A DNA stretch of 64,000 nt, taken from contig NZ_LDJG01000006.1 in NCBI RefSeq assembly GCF_001431425.1, positions 1 to 64,000 of the forward strand, in the 5' to 3' direction. Both the position numbers and the translations under genes were made by a program. The notes beneath the pieces were generated by a model. That model was not told the origin of the DNA and ran no database searches. It saw nothing but the letters and a program-made list of their open reading frames with translations. This document shows, in pieces, positions 17,106-25,636 of the stretch (its first letter is position 1; each line of letters opens with the position of its first letter). Source of the stretch: Stenotrophomonas nitritireducens (GTDB lineage: Bacteria; Pseudomonadota; Gammaproteobacteria; Xanthomonadales; Xanthomonadaceae).

Positions 17106-18290
17106 ATGCATTCCGACCTGCCCCTGCCCGAATCCGACGCGCTGGCCCACAGCGAGCAGCTGGCCGCGCACCTGCGCGCGGAGATCCTCGCCCAGGGCGG
17201 CGCGATGCCGTTCTCGCGGTTCATGGAACTGGTGCTGTATGCGCCGGGCTGGGGGTATTACAGCGCCGGCGCCAGCAAGTTCGGCGCCGCCGGCGACTTC
17301 GTCACCGCACCTGAAATGGGCACGCTGTTCGCCGCGGCCACCGCCAACGCGCTGGCGCCCGTACTGCGCGAGATCGGGCCGCAGGCGCGCGTGCTGGAAC
17401 TGGGCGGCGGCAGCGGTGCGTTCGCCGAGGCTGCGCTCGGGCGCCTTGCCGAGCTGGACGCATTGCCGGCGCGATACGCCATCCTCGAGCCCAGCGCCGA
17501 CCTGCGCCAGCGCCAGCGCCAGCGCCTGCAGGACGCGCTCGACCCGGCGCTGTTCGCCCGTGTGGAATGGCTGGACCGCCCGTTCGATGACGAATGGGAT
17601 GGCGTGCTGTTCGCCAACGAGGTGATCGACGCGCTGCCCACGCCGCGCTTCCTCGCCAGCGAAGGGGAAATCTACGAGGAAACCGTCGAACTCGACGGGC
17701 AGGGCCGCTTCGTGCGCGGCGCGCAGCCGGCGGACATGCTGTTGTCGGCGGCGGTGCGTCACGTGGAGCGCTACCTGGAACGTCCTTTCAGCGATGGCTA
17801 CCGCTCCGAACTGCTGCCGCAGCTGCCGTACTGGATCCAGGCGGTGGCTGGCGGCCTGCGCCGCGGCGCGATGCTGTTCGTCGATTACGGCTACTCCCGC
17901 GCCGAGTTCTACCAGGACGACCGCCGCGACGGCACCCTGCGCGCGTTCTATCGCCACCGCGTGCACAACGATGTCCATCTGTGGCCTGGCCTGCAGGACA
18001 TCACCGCCTCGGTGGACTTCACCGCACTGGCCGAGGCCGGCACCGGCGCCGGCTTCGACCTGGCCGGCTACTGCCACCAGGCCGGCTTCCTGTTCTGCAA
18101 TGGCATCACCGGCCTGCTGGAGGCAGGGGACGCGAATACCGATGAAATCGGGCGTGTGCGCCTGCGCGAACAGTTGAAGCGCCTGACCCTGCCCACCGAG
18201 ATGGGCGAGCGCTTCCAGGTGATGGGCTTCAGCCGCGACGTGGACCTATCGGCGGCATTCGCGATGGGCGACCTAACCTGGCGCCTGTGA
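17106..18290 (+). CDS. MidA/NDUFAF7-type SAM-dependent methyltransferase
   Basis: Class I methyltransferase of the COG1565 family, 394 residues. Eukaryotic members methylate an arginine of respiratory complex I; bacterial roles are not settled. The SAM motif is LELGGGSGAF. The family blocks MELVLYAPGWGYYS near the N-terminus, FANEVIDALP in the middle and FVDYGYSRAEFYQ, with GTLRAFYRH, are all present. The stop overlaps the VanZ-like gene by 4 bp (GTGA), so the two are probably co-translated. Confidence 0.88.
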   Translation: MHSDLPLPESDALAHSEQLAAHLRAEILAQGGAMPFSRFMELVLYAPGWGYYSAGASKFGAAGDFVTAPEMGTLFAAATANALAPVLREIGPQARVLELGGGSGAFAEAALGRLAELDALPARYAILEPSADLRQRQRQRLQDALDPALFARVEWLDRPFDDEWDGVLFANEVIDALPTPRFLASEGEIYEETVELDGQGRFVRGAQPADMLLSAAVRHVERYLERPFSDGYRSELLPQLPYWIQAVAGGLRRGAMLFVDYGYSRAEFYQDDRRDGTLRAFYRHRVHNDVHLWPGLQDITASVDFTALAEAGTGAGFDLAGYCHQAGFLFCNGITGLLEAGDANTDEIGRVRLREQLKRLTLPTEMGERFQVMGFSRDVDLSAAFAMGDLTWRL

Positions 18291-18700
18291 GCTGCCCGCT
18301 GTTCAAGCCACTGCGCCACCTGCCGTTCTGGATCGGCCTGTGGGCGCTGGCGGTACTGGGCGTGATCGTGGTGTGCCTGATCCCGCCGCCACCATTGCCG
18401 CCGCTGCCGGAGAATGGCGACAAGGCCGAGCACTTCATCGCCTACTTCCTGCTGTCGGCCAGTGCGGTGCAGCTGTTCCGCCGCGGCCGCGCGCTGCCGG
18501 CCGTCGGCCTGGGGCTGGTGGCGATGGGCGTGTGCATCGAATTCGCGCAGGGCGCCTTGACCGACACCCGCAGTGCCGATCCGTTCGACGCGCTGGCCAA
18601 CACCGTCGGCGTGGCCGTGGGCCTGGCGACGGCGTTCACCCCGCTGCGCGATCTGCTGCTGCGGCTGCAGCCCGCACATCCGGTACGCGGCGCCCTGTAG
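18287..18700 (+). CDS. VanZ-like small membrane protein
   Basis: Membrane protein of 137 residues with about four hydrophobic segments. The VanZ-family core DKAEHFIAYFLLSA is followed by CIEFAQGALTDTRSADPFDALANTVG. Function in this family is poorly defined; VanZ itself gives low-level teicoplanin resistance. The GTG start overlaps the methyltransferase stop. Its TAG stop codon lies inside the GTAG end of the first unit of the palindrome array that follows, so the array may have altered the C-terminus (RGAL). Confidence 0.8.
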   Translation: MSCPLFKPLRHLPFWIGLWALAVLGVIVVCLIPPPPLPPLPENGDKAEHFIAYFLLSASAVQLFRRGRALPAVGLGLVAMGVCIEFAQGALTDTRSADPFDALANTVGVAVGLATAFTPLRDLLLRLQPAHPVRGAL

Positions 18701-19354
18701 CGCCGGGCGGGGCTTGGCCGGTGATGCCCCAGCGGGGCGTTGCCCCGCTCTACAAGGTGATGGGGCTGTGGCTCTGTAGCGGCGGGCTTGGCCGGTGATG
18801 CTTCAGCGGGGCGTTGCCCCGCTCTACAGGGCGATGGGGGTGTGGCTCCGTAGCGCCGGGCAGCGCCCGGCTGGCTTGGCCGGTGATGCCCCAGCGGGGC
18901 GTTGCCCCGCTCTACAAGGCAATGGGGCTGTGGCTCTGTAGCGGCGGGCAGCGCCCGGCGGGCTTGGCCGGTGACGCTTCAGCGGGGCGTTGCCCCGCTC
19001 TACAAGGTGATGGGGCTGTGGCTCTGTAGCGCCGGGCAGCGCCCGGCTGGTTTGGCCGGTGATGCTTCAGCGGGGCGTTGCCCTGCTCTACAAGGTGATG
19101 GGGCTGTGGCTCTGTAGCGCCGGGCAGCGCCCGGCTGGCTTGGCCGGTGACGCTTCAGCGGGGCGTTGCTCCCTCTACAAGGTGATTGGGCTGTGGCTCT
19201 GTAGCGCCGGGCAGCGCCCGGCTGGCTTGGCCGGTGACGCTTCAGCGGGGCGTTGCCTCGCTCTACAAGGTGATGGGGCTGTGGCTCTGTAGCGTCGGGC
19301 AGCGCCCGGCTGGCTTGGCCGGTGACGCTTCAGCGGGGCGGTGCCCCGCTCTAC
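18696..19354. repeat. Tandem array of eight 88-bp units built from paired GTAG palindromes
   Basis: Units start at 18696, 18775, 18849, 18937, 19025, 19113, 19200 and 19288. The spacings are 79, 74, 88, 88, 88, 87 and 88 bp, and the last copy is partial (67 bp). Each unit contains two convergent palindromes: GTAGCGCCGGGC...GCCCGGCT, then AGCGGGGCGTTG...GCTCTAC, joined by a GGCTTGGCCGGTGA spacer. Units are linked by a GATGGGGCTGTGGCTC stretch. This is a BIME-like tandem expansion filling the whole gap between two convergent genes. Both end palindromes supply the TAG stop of their flanking gene. First copies are shortened and some stems carry drift mutations. Confidence 0.95.
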
Positions 19355-21651
19355 GGTTGCAGCGTCACCTGCTTCACCACCCACATGTCGGGGCGGAAGT
19401 CACCGCTGAAGCGGATGCACAGCGCTTCGGTGGCATCCGAGTGGCGCAGCAGCGGTGCGCGCAGGGTGACGAAGCCGTCGGCGTCGGGGCGTGCCGGCAG
19501 CGGCGCGGTGGCGATGATCTCGCCGTCGCAGGAGCCGGCGCGGATGTCGAGTTCGCCGTGCGCGCTGCGCGCCGGCAGGAAGCGGCGGCGCGCGTTCTCC
19601 TCCTCGCTCTGGTCGATGATGTAGGGCAGGCGGCCGGCGCGCACTTCGATGCTGCCGGCGCCGGCCATGGGCGCCTGTTCCCAGCGCCAGCACGGTTGCA
19701 TGAAGGCAACGTTGAACAGGGCGCGCAGGCCGTCGGCCTGCGCCGTGTCGTCCTGCATGCGCAGGACCGGGCCTTCGGCGATGCACGGCTGCAGTTGCGC
19801 GTTGCCGCGGCTGCGCAGGCTGGTCGCGGTCACGTCGAAGCGGTCCGCGGGTTGCAGCGCGGTGCCGCCGGCGAAGGCGGCGGTGCGCAGCTGCACCGGC
19901 AGCGTGGCTTCGATGGGCGCGGCATAGAGCGGCGAGCGCGCCGTCGGTTCGCTGCCATCGAGGGTGTAGCGCACCGGGTAGCCGAGCGGATTGGAAAGGC
20001 GCAGCGTCGCCTTGTCGTTGCCGGCGGGTGCGTCTTCCAGCAGCACGCGGAACGGCGTGCGCGCATGACCGACGCGCAGCGCCTCGTAGCGCCGGTTCCA
20101 GGCCGGCAGGCGTTGCAGGAAGCTGGCGTAGTCCTTGCTGGCCTGCGGCGTCCAGCCGGTCTCGGCCACCGCCAGCAGGCGCGGGAAGGTGTTGTGCTCG
20201 ACCGCGGAAAAACGCACGTCGTCGGTGGTCCACATGTTCGCCTGCAGGCCGAGGATGTGGCGGCGCTGGGCCGCGTCCAGCGCCTCGGGCACCGGCTCGA
20301 AGCGGTAGAACTTCTCCATCGGAATCAGCTTCGGCCGCGGACGGCCGCCGGGCTCGTCCGGCGAGTCGGTCTGCAGGTAGTCCAGGTACAGGTCGGCATT
20401 GGGCGACATCACCACGTCGTGGCCCTGGCGCGCCGCGGCGATGCCGCCGTCGATGCCGCGCCAGGACATCACCGTGGCATCGGGCGCCAGCCCGCCGTCG
20501 AGGATCTCGTCCCAGCCGATCAGGCGTTTGTCGTGCGCATGCACGAGGGTTTCCAGCCGGTGGATGAACCAGCTCTGCAGCGCGGCCTCGTCGGCCAGCC
20601 CGAGCTCGCGCATCCTGGCCTGCACCCGCGGCGATGCCTGCCACTGCGTCTTGATGGCCTCGTCGCCGCCAACGTGGATGTAGGGGCCGGGGAACAGCTG
20701 CGCGACTTCGGCGAACACGCCATCGAGGAAGTCGAACGTGGCGTCGTCGACGTTGAACAGGTTGGCGTGGATGCCGCGGTGTGCCGAGACCGGAATCTGC
20801 CGGCCTTCGGTGCCCAGCGCCGGATAGGCGGCGATGGCGGCGGTGGCGTGGCCGGGCATGTCGATTTCCGGCACCACGGTGATGTGCAGCGCGGTGGCGT
20901 GGGCGACGATGTCGCGGATGTCGTCCTGCGAATACCAGCCGCAGTACGGCGCGGACCTGCCGCTGGCCGGATCGATGCCGGCATCGCCGGCGGGGATGCG
21001 GCAGCCGCCGATCTGCGTCAACCGCGGGTAACGCTTGATCTCGATGCGCCAGCCCTGGTCGTCGGTCAGATGCCAGTGGAACGTGTTGAGCTTGTGCAGC
21101 GCCATGGTGTCGAGCAGCTGCTTCACCTGCGCCGGCGTCTGGAAATGCCGCGCCGAGTCGAGCATGTAGCCGCGCCAGGGAAAGCGCGGCGCGTCCTCGA
21201 TGCGCATCGCCGGCAGCGTCACGCGCGGGCCTTCGCCCTGGGTGAGCAGCTGCCACAGGGTCACCGCGCCATGGAACAGGCCGGCTTCGTCGCTGGCGCG
21301 GATCGCGATGCCGTCCGCGTTGACGGTGAGCGCGTAGCCTTCGGCGGGAATGCCGCTGTCCGCGTCGATATCGAGCTGGATGCCATGCGCGCCTTTGCTG
21401 CGTACAGCGATGGGCAATGGCGTGCGTCCGGCCTTGGTGAGGAAGGCGTTCAACTGGCCTGCCACGCGCTTCGCTGCATCGCCGGCGGCGTGCAGCGGAG
21501 TGCGGGCATCCACATGGAGGGCGGCCGCGTCCGCATCGACCTGCATCGTGGCCGGTTGCGGGATCAGCGACGGGACGATGGCGTTTTCGCCGGCGTGGGC
21601 CTGGTTGCAGAATGCCAGCAGGCAGAAGGACAGCCACACGAATCGACGCAT
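19351..21651 (-). CDS. GH20 beta-N-acetylhexosaminidase (copy 1)
   Basis: Exported 766-residue glycosidase that removes terminal GlcNAc or GalNAc from chito-oligosaccharides or glycans. Signal peptide MRRFVWLSFCLLAFCNQAHA. The GH20b domain is followed by the TIM barrel, with the Asp-Glu pair D330-E331 in HVGGDEAIKTQW; the Glu is the acid/base of substrate-assisted catalysis. A C-terminal chitobiase-like region (TLDGSEPTARSPLY) follows. The TAG stop is the GTAG end of the last palindrome unit. It is divergent, by 89 bp, from a NamZ-like muramidase, which hints at a role in cell-wall fragment breakdown. Neither gene has a visible NagR-type site in that gap. Confidence 0.93.
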   Translation of the reverse strand: MRRFVWLSFCLLAFCNQAHAGENAIVPSLIPQPATMQVDADAAALHVDARTPLHAAGDAAKRVAGQLNAFLTKAGRTPLPIAVRSKGAHGIQLDIDADSGIPAEGYALTVNADGIAIRASDEAGLFHGAVTLWQLLTQGEGPRVTLPAMRIEDAPRFPWRGYMLDSARHFQTPAQVKQLLDTMALHKLNTFHWHLTDDQGWRIEIKRYPRLTQIGGCRIPAGDAGIDPASGRSAPYCGWYSQDDIRDIVAHATALHITVVPEIDMPGHATAAIAAYPALGTEGRQIPVSAHRGIHANLFNVDDATFDFLDGVFAEVAQLFPGPYIHVGGDEAIKTQWQASPRVQARMRELGLADEAALQSWFIHRLETLVHAHDKRLIGWDEILDGGLAPDATVMSWRGIDGGIAAARQGHDVVMSPNADLYLDYLQTDSPDEPGGRPRPKLIPMEKFYRFEPVPEALDAAQRRHILGLQANMWTTDDVRFSAVEHNTFPRLLAVAETGWTPQASKDYASFLQRLPAWNRRYEALRVGHARTPFRVLLEDAPAGNDKATLRLSNPLGYPVRYTLDGSEPTARSPLYAAPIEATLPVQLRTAAFAGGTALQPADRFDVTATSLRSRGNAQLQPCIAEGPVLRMQDDTAQADGLRALFNVAFMQPCWRWEQAPMAGAGSIEVRAGRLPYIIDQSEEENARRRFLPARSAHGELDIRAGSCDGEIIATAPLPARPDADGFVTLRAPLLRHSDATEALCIRFSGDFRPDMWVVKQVTLQP

Positions 21652-21740
21652 CACGGGTTCCGATTGGGCGAAGGCCAGAGGCCGGATTATCCGATGATCG
21701 GCTATCGTTGCCCATCGCCTCCCACACTGCGGATACGCGC

Positions 21741-22988
21741 ATGCATGGATACATGAGAAACCTTTTCCTGTGCGGCCTGTTGCTGGCATCGGCGATGCCA
21801 GCGCGTGCCGTCGAAGTACGCGGCGCGGGTCCCGAGCCCGGCATCGAAGTGCTGTTGAACGAGCACGCCAGCGAGCTCAAGGGCAAGCGCATCGGCCTGG
21901 TCACCAACATGACCGGCGTGGACCGCGCGCTGCGCAGCGACATCGACCTGCTGGCCGCACGCCGGGATATCCAGCTGGTGGCGCTGTTCGGCCCCGAGCA
22001 TGGCGTGCGCGGCGACGTGCAGGCCGGCGGGCACGTGGATTCCTCGCGCGATGCGGCTACCGGACTGCCGGTGCACAGTCTCTACGGCGAGCACCGCGAA
22101 CCGACGCCGGAGATGCTGCGCGGCATCGACCTGCTGCTGTTCGACATCCAGGATGTCGGCGCGCGCTTCTACACCTATCCCTACACGCTGGCCAACGTGC
22201 TGCGCGCAGCCCGGCGCGACGGCATCCCGGTATGGGTGCTGGACCGCCCCAATCCGGTCGGCGGACTCAAGGTGGAGGGCCCGGTGCTGGAACCGGCGCA
22301 GTCCTCGTTCATCGGCATGTTCCCGATTCCGGTGCGCCACGGCATGACCATCGGCGAGCTGGCGCGCCTGTTCAACGGCGAGTTCGGCATCGGCGCCGAA
22401 CTGAGCGTGGTACCGATGCGCGGCTGGCAGCGCGGCGACGCCGAGCCGGGCGGGGCGATGCCGTGGGTGCCGCCGTCGCCGAACATGCCCACGCGCGACA
22501 CCGCGCTGGTCTACCTGGGCACTGCGCTGCTGGAAGGCACCAATATTTCCGAGGGACGCGGCACCACGCGGCCGTTCGAGACCCTCGGTGCGCCCTTCGT
22601 CGATGCGCGGCGATTGGCCGATGCGCTCAACGCGCTCGACCTGCCGGGCGTGCGCTTCCGGCCGACAGCGTTCACTCCCAGTTTCTCCAAGCACGAAGGC
22701 AAGGCCTGCGGCGGCGTGCAGGTCCATGTCACCGACCGCGAAGCCTTCCTGCCGTTCCGCACGGGGCTGGCGGTGGTCAAGACGCTGCATGACCTGTATC
22801 CGGATGCGTTCCGCTTCCAGTCCGATGCGCCGGGTGCCACGCCTGGCTTCTTCGACAAGCTGGCCGGCAATGCCTGGCTGCGCCAGGCGATCGAGCGCGG
22901 CGACACGCTCGATGCGATGCAGCAGCGCTGGCAACCGGAGTTGCGCCGCTTCGAGGCGGTGCGCGCGCGCTATCTGCTGTATCCGTGA
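21741..22988 (+). CDS. namZ: NamZ-like exo-beta-N-acetylmuramidase (DUF1343, GH171)
   Basis: Predicted exported hydrolase of up to 415 residues. Characterised NamZ releases terminal MurNAc from peptidoglycan fragments. Signal peptide MRNLFLCGLLLASAMPARA. Conserved blocks include GLVTNMTGVDR, LFGPEHGVRG, FDIQDVGARFYTYPYT, LDRPNPVGG and NISEGRGTTRPFE. The start could be ATG 21741 or ATG 21753; the latter begins the signal peptide exactly. A strong hairpin follows the stop. With the divergent hexosaminidase it could strip amino sugars one by one from wall glycans. Confidence 0.88.
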   Translation: MHGYMRNLFLCGLLLASAMPARAVEVRGAGPEPGIEVLLNEHASELKGKRIGLVTNMTGVDRALRSDIDLLAARRDIQLVALFGPEHGVRGDVQAGGHVDSSRDAATGLPVHSLYGEHREPTPEMLRGIDLLLFDIQDVGARFYTYPYTLANVLRAARRDGIPVWVLDRPNPVGGLKVEGPVLEPAQSSFIGMFPIPVRHGMTIGELARLFNGEFGIGAELSVVPMRGWQRGDAEPGGAMPWVPPSPNMPTRDTALVYLGTALLEGTNISEGRGTTRPFETLGAPFVDARRLADALNALDLPGVRFRPTAFTPSFSKHEGKACGGVQVHVTDREAFLPFRTGLAVVKTLHDLYPDAFRFQSDAPGATPGFFDKLAGNAWLRQAIERGDTLDAMQQRWQPELRRFEAVRARYLLYP

Positions 22989-22989
22989 T

Positions 22990-23014
22990 GCGGGGGCGCG
23001 GCCCCCGCCCTTTC
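22990..23014 (+). terminator. Terminator-like hairpin after namZ
   Basis: A GCGGGGGC/GCCCCCGC stem with a 3-nt loop is followed by CCTTTCT. It lies 2 bp after the stop. The U-tract is short. Confidence 0.6.
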
Positions 23015-23027
23015 TGGCATCCCACCG

Positions 23028-23146
23028 GTAGAGCGGGGCATCGCCCCGCCGTAGCCTTGCCAGCCAATCCCTACAGCGCACTGCGTGGCGCCGCAAATCC
23101 CGGCGGCAGTGCAGCATCGCTCGTGTAGAGCGGGGCACCGCCCGGC
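23028..23146. repeat. Two GTAG-type palindromes between namZ and the second GH20 gene
   Basis: GTAGAGCGGGGC-type hairpins lie at 23028-23050 and 23124-23146, each followed by a nearly identical CCTTGCCAGCCAATCC sequence. The pair looks like a decayed tandem duplication of one roughly 96-bp unit. Confidence 0.8.
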
Positions 23147-23207
23147 TGCGGCCTTGCCAGCCAATCCTCATCGCGCATGGTCCGGCGCTGCCGGAGGGAG
23201 GCGCCGA

Positions 23208-25562
23208 TCAGTCTCCCGTGCGCAGCGCCACCTGCTTCAGCACCCACATCGTCGGCCGCGTATCGCCGCTGAAGGTCATGCACAGGTTGGCGGTCGCGTT
23301 GGCACCGGAGTGCAGCGGTGCGTCCAGGGTGATGAAGCCATCGGCATCGGCTGCTTCCGGCAACGGCACCGAAGCCAGTACCGGCCCTTCGCAGCCGTCG
23401 CGGACCTCGAACTCGCCATGCGCCGCCACCGCCTTGCGGAAGCCGCGCTTGGCTTCCTCCTCGCGCAGCAGACCGAAGTTGTACGGAATGCGTCCGGCAC
23501 GTACCTGGATCGAGGCCACGTCCTGCAACTGCGCGCCTTCCCACAACCAGCACGGATTGAAGATGGTCACGTCGAAATTCTCGCGCGGGCCGTCGGTGGG
23601 ATTGTCGTCCTCCAGCCGCAGCAGCAGGCGGCCGCCCTGCGGGCACTGCGCCAGCGTCTTGTCGTTGCGGGTGAGCAGCGAAGCGGCGTCCAGGGTCCAC
23701 CGGCTGGCCTTGTCGGCCAGCGGCTTGCCGTCGAAGAAGACGGCGGCCTCCAGGTACGTGGGTACCTGCAACGCCAGCGGCGCGGCGTAGGCGGGCGAGC
23801 GTGCCGTCGGCGCGCTGCCATCGGTGGTGTAGCGGATGTCGCCATAGCCCAGCGGGTTGGAGAGTTCGACATCCACGCGGTTGCCGGCGCGGTCGTCGTG
23901 GCGCTGCATCGCCACCGACAGCGCGGTCTGGCCGTAGGCGATGTCCAGCGCCCTGTAGCGCTGCAGCTGCGCCGGCAGGCGCTTTAGGAAATCGTCGTAG
24001 TCCTTGCGCTGCAGCGGCGTCCACGCGATTTCGGCCAGCGCGGCCATGCGCGGGAACAGGTTGTGCTGCAGGCGCTCCCAGGTGCGGGTGTGCTCGGTCC
24101 ACATGTTGGCCTGCACGCCGATCACATGCCGGCGCTGCTCGGGCTGCAGTTGTCCGGGTACCGGATCGAAGGCGTAGATCTTCTGCATCGAGGTGAATTT
24201 CGGCCGGCCCGGCGGCTCGTCCGGCAGGTTGGTCTGCAGGAAGTCCAGGTACAGCGTGTTGCCCGGCGCCATCACCACGTCATGGCCGTGCGTGGCAGCT
24301 TCGATGCCGCCCTCGATGCCGCGCCAGGACATCACCGTGGCCTGTGGCGGCAGGCCGCCCTCGATGATCTCGTCCCATCCGATCAGCTTGCGGTCGTGCT
24401 CCTCCAGGAATTTCTCCAGCCGCTTGAGCATGTGCGACTGCAGCGCCTCCTCGTCCTTCAGTCCAAGCGCGCGGATATGCGCCTGCACCGCGGGCGAGGC
24501 CTGCCATTGGTATTTCACCGCTTCGTCGCCGCCAATATGGACATAGGGGCCGGGGAACAGGTCGATCACTTCGGCCAGGACGCCTTCCAGGAACTGCAGC
24601 GTCTCCTCGCGCGGATTGAACAGGTAGGGATTGACGCCCCAGTTGTGCGACGGCTCGGTCGGGCCGTCGACCACGCCGTGCTCCGGATAGGCCGCCACCG
24701 CCGCCTGCGCGTGGCCGGGCACGTCGATCTCCGGAACGATGGTGATATGGCGGGCGGCGGCATAGGCCACCACGTCGCGGATCTGTTCCTGCGTGTAGTG
24801 GCCGCAGTACAGGTTGGGCGTGCCGTCGGCCTTGCGGCCGGCATCGCCCTGCGGCACGCGGCAACCGCCGACTTCGGTGAGCTTCGGGTAGCGCTTGATC
24901 TCGATGCGCCAGCCCTGGTCGTCGGTCAGGTGCCAGTGGAACGTGTTGAGCTTCTGCGTGGCCATCGCATCGAGCAGTACCTTGATCTGCTCCACGCTCC
25001 AGAAGTGGCGCGCCGAATCGAGCATCAGCCCGCGCCAGGCGAAGCGCGGCGCATCCTCGATGCGCATCGCCGGCAGCGAGACCGCCGCGGCCTGTTGCCC
25101 GGCGAGCAGCTGCCACAGCGACATCGCGCCATTGAACAGGCCATGCTCGCTGGCCGCTTCGACCACGATGCCGGTGGGCGAGATGTCCAGCGCGTACGCT
25201 TCAGGCGAAGCGCCCGCGCCTGCCGGCGTCAGGCGGAACACGATGCCATCTTCCGCCTTGCCCGCATCGGTGGCCAGCGCCAGCGGCGTGGTCCGGCCGA
25301 GCAGTCCGGTGAACTGCGCGGCGACGCGCGCCGCGGCTTCGCCCTGCGCGCGCACGGTGGTGCCGGCAGCGACAAGAAAGGTGCCGGCAGCCGGCTGCAT
25401 CGATTGCGGGCGCGGGATGATCGTCGCGCTTTCCACCTGCACCGGCTGCGCCTGCGCCGCCGGAGTGGCTGCGTCGTTGGTTGCGACACAGGCGGTGGTG
25501 CCGCCCAGGACAACGAACAGGGCGCTTGCGAGCGCGGCGGTGGTGGTGCGGTATCGGATCAT
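23208..25562 (-). CDS. GH20 beta-N-acetylhexosaminidase (copy 2)
   Basis: Exported 784-residue hexosaminidase. The N-terminus (MIRYRTTTAALASALFVV, then GTTAC) could be a lipoprotein signal with C25, although Thr at -3 is unusual. An Ala/Pro-rich linker leads into the GH20b domain and TIM barrel, with D346-E347 in HIGGDEAVKYQW. A C-terminal YTTDGSAPTARSPAY module matches the other two copies. It lies 74 bp downstream of the beta-propeller gene on the same strand, so the two probably share a transcript. It is similar in architecture to copies 1 and 3 but clearly diverged. Confidence 0.93.
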   Translation of the reverse strand: MIRYRTTTAALASALFVVLGGTTACVATNDAATPAAQAQPVQVESATIIPRPQSMQPAAGTFLVAAGTTVRAQGEAAARVAAQFTGLLGRTTPLALATDAGKAEDGIVFRLTPAGAGASPEAYALDISPTGIVVEAASEHGLFNGAMSLWQLLAGQQAAAVSLPAMRIEDAPRFAWRGLMLDSARHFWSVEQIKVLLDAMATQKLNTFHWHLTDDQGWRIEIKRYPKLTEVGGCRVPQGDAGRKADGTPNLYCGHYTQEQIRDVVAYAAARHITIVPEIDVPGHAQAAVAAYPEHGVVDGPTEPSHNWGVNPYLFNPREETLQFLEGVLAEVIDLFPGPYVHIGGDEAVKYQWQASPAVQAHIRALGLKDEEALQSHMLKRLEKFLEEHDRKLIGWDEIIEGGLPPQATVMSWRGIEGGIEAATHGHDVVMAPGNTLYLDFLQTNLPDEPPGRPKFTSMQKIYAFDPVPGQLQPEQRRHVIGVQANMWTEHTRTWERLQHNLFPRMAALAEIAWTPLQRKDYDDFLKRLPAQLQRYRALDIAYGQTALSVAMQRHDDRAGNRVDVELSNPLGYGDIRYTTDGSAPTARSPAYAAPLALQVPTYLEAAVFFDGKPLADKASRWTLDAASLLTRNDKTLAQCPQGGRLLLRLEDDNPTDGPRENFDVTIFNPCWLWEGAQLQDVASIQVRAGRIPYNFGLLREEEAKRGFRKAVAAHGEFEVRDGCEGPVLASVPLPEAADADGFITLDAPLHSGANATANLCMTFSGDTRPTMWVLKQVALRTGD

Positions 25563-25636
25563 CGCGTGTCCTCTTGGATGAAGCCTGGACGCGGGTGCGG
25601 CCAGGGGCGCAGCGGTACGGGGTGGAAGGATGTGGC

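Noticed and set aside
16314..18077. A minus-strand protein of 587 residues joining the pteridine reductase to upstream sequence
   Set aside because: The first 340 codons are antisense to the methyltransferase gene. The reductase core begins at ATG 17051.
18814..19292. Short overlapping open frames inside the 88-bp array, each encoding repeats such as RGVAPLYK
   Set aside because: They follow the repeat unit in register, lack ribosome sites and start or stop with the palindromes. They are products of the repeat, not genes.
18696..19354. CRISPR array
   Set aside because: Unit spacing is regular, but both the repeat and spacer parts are conserved between units, and no cas gene is present. It is a tandem palindrome array.
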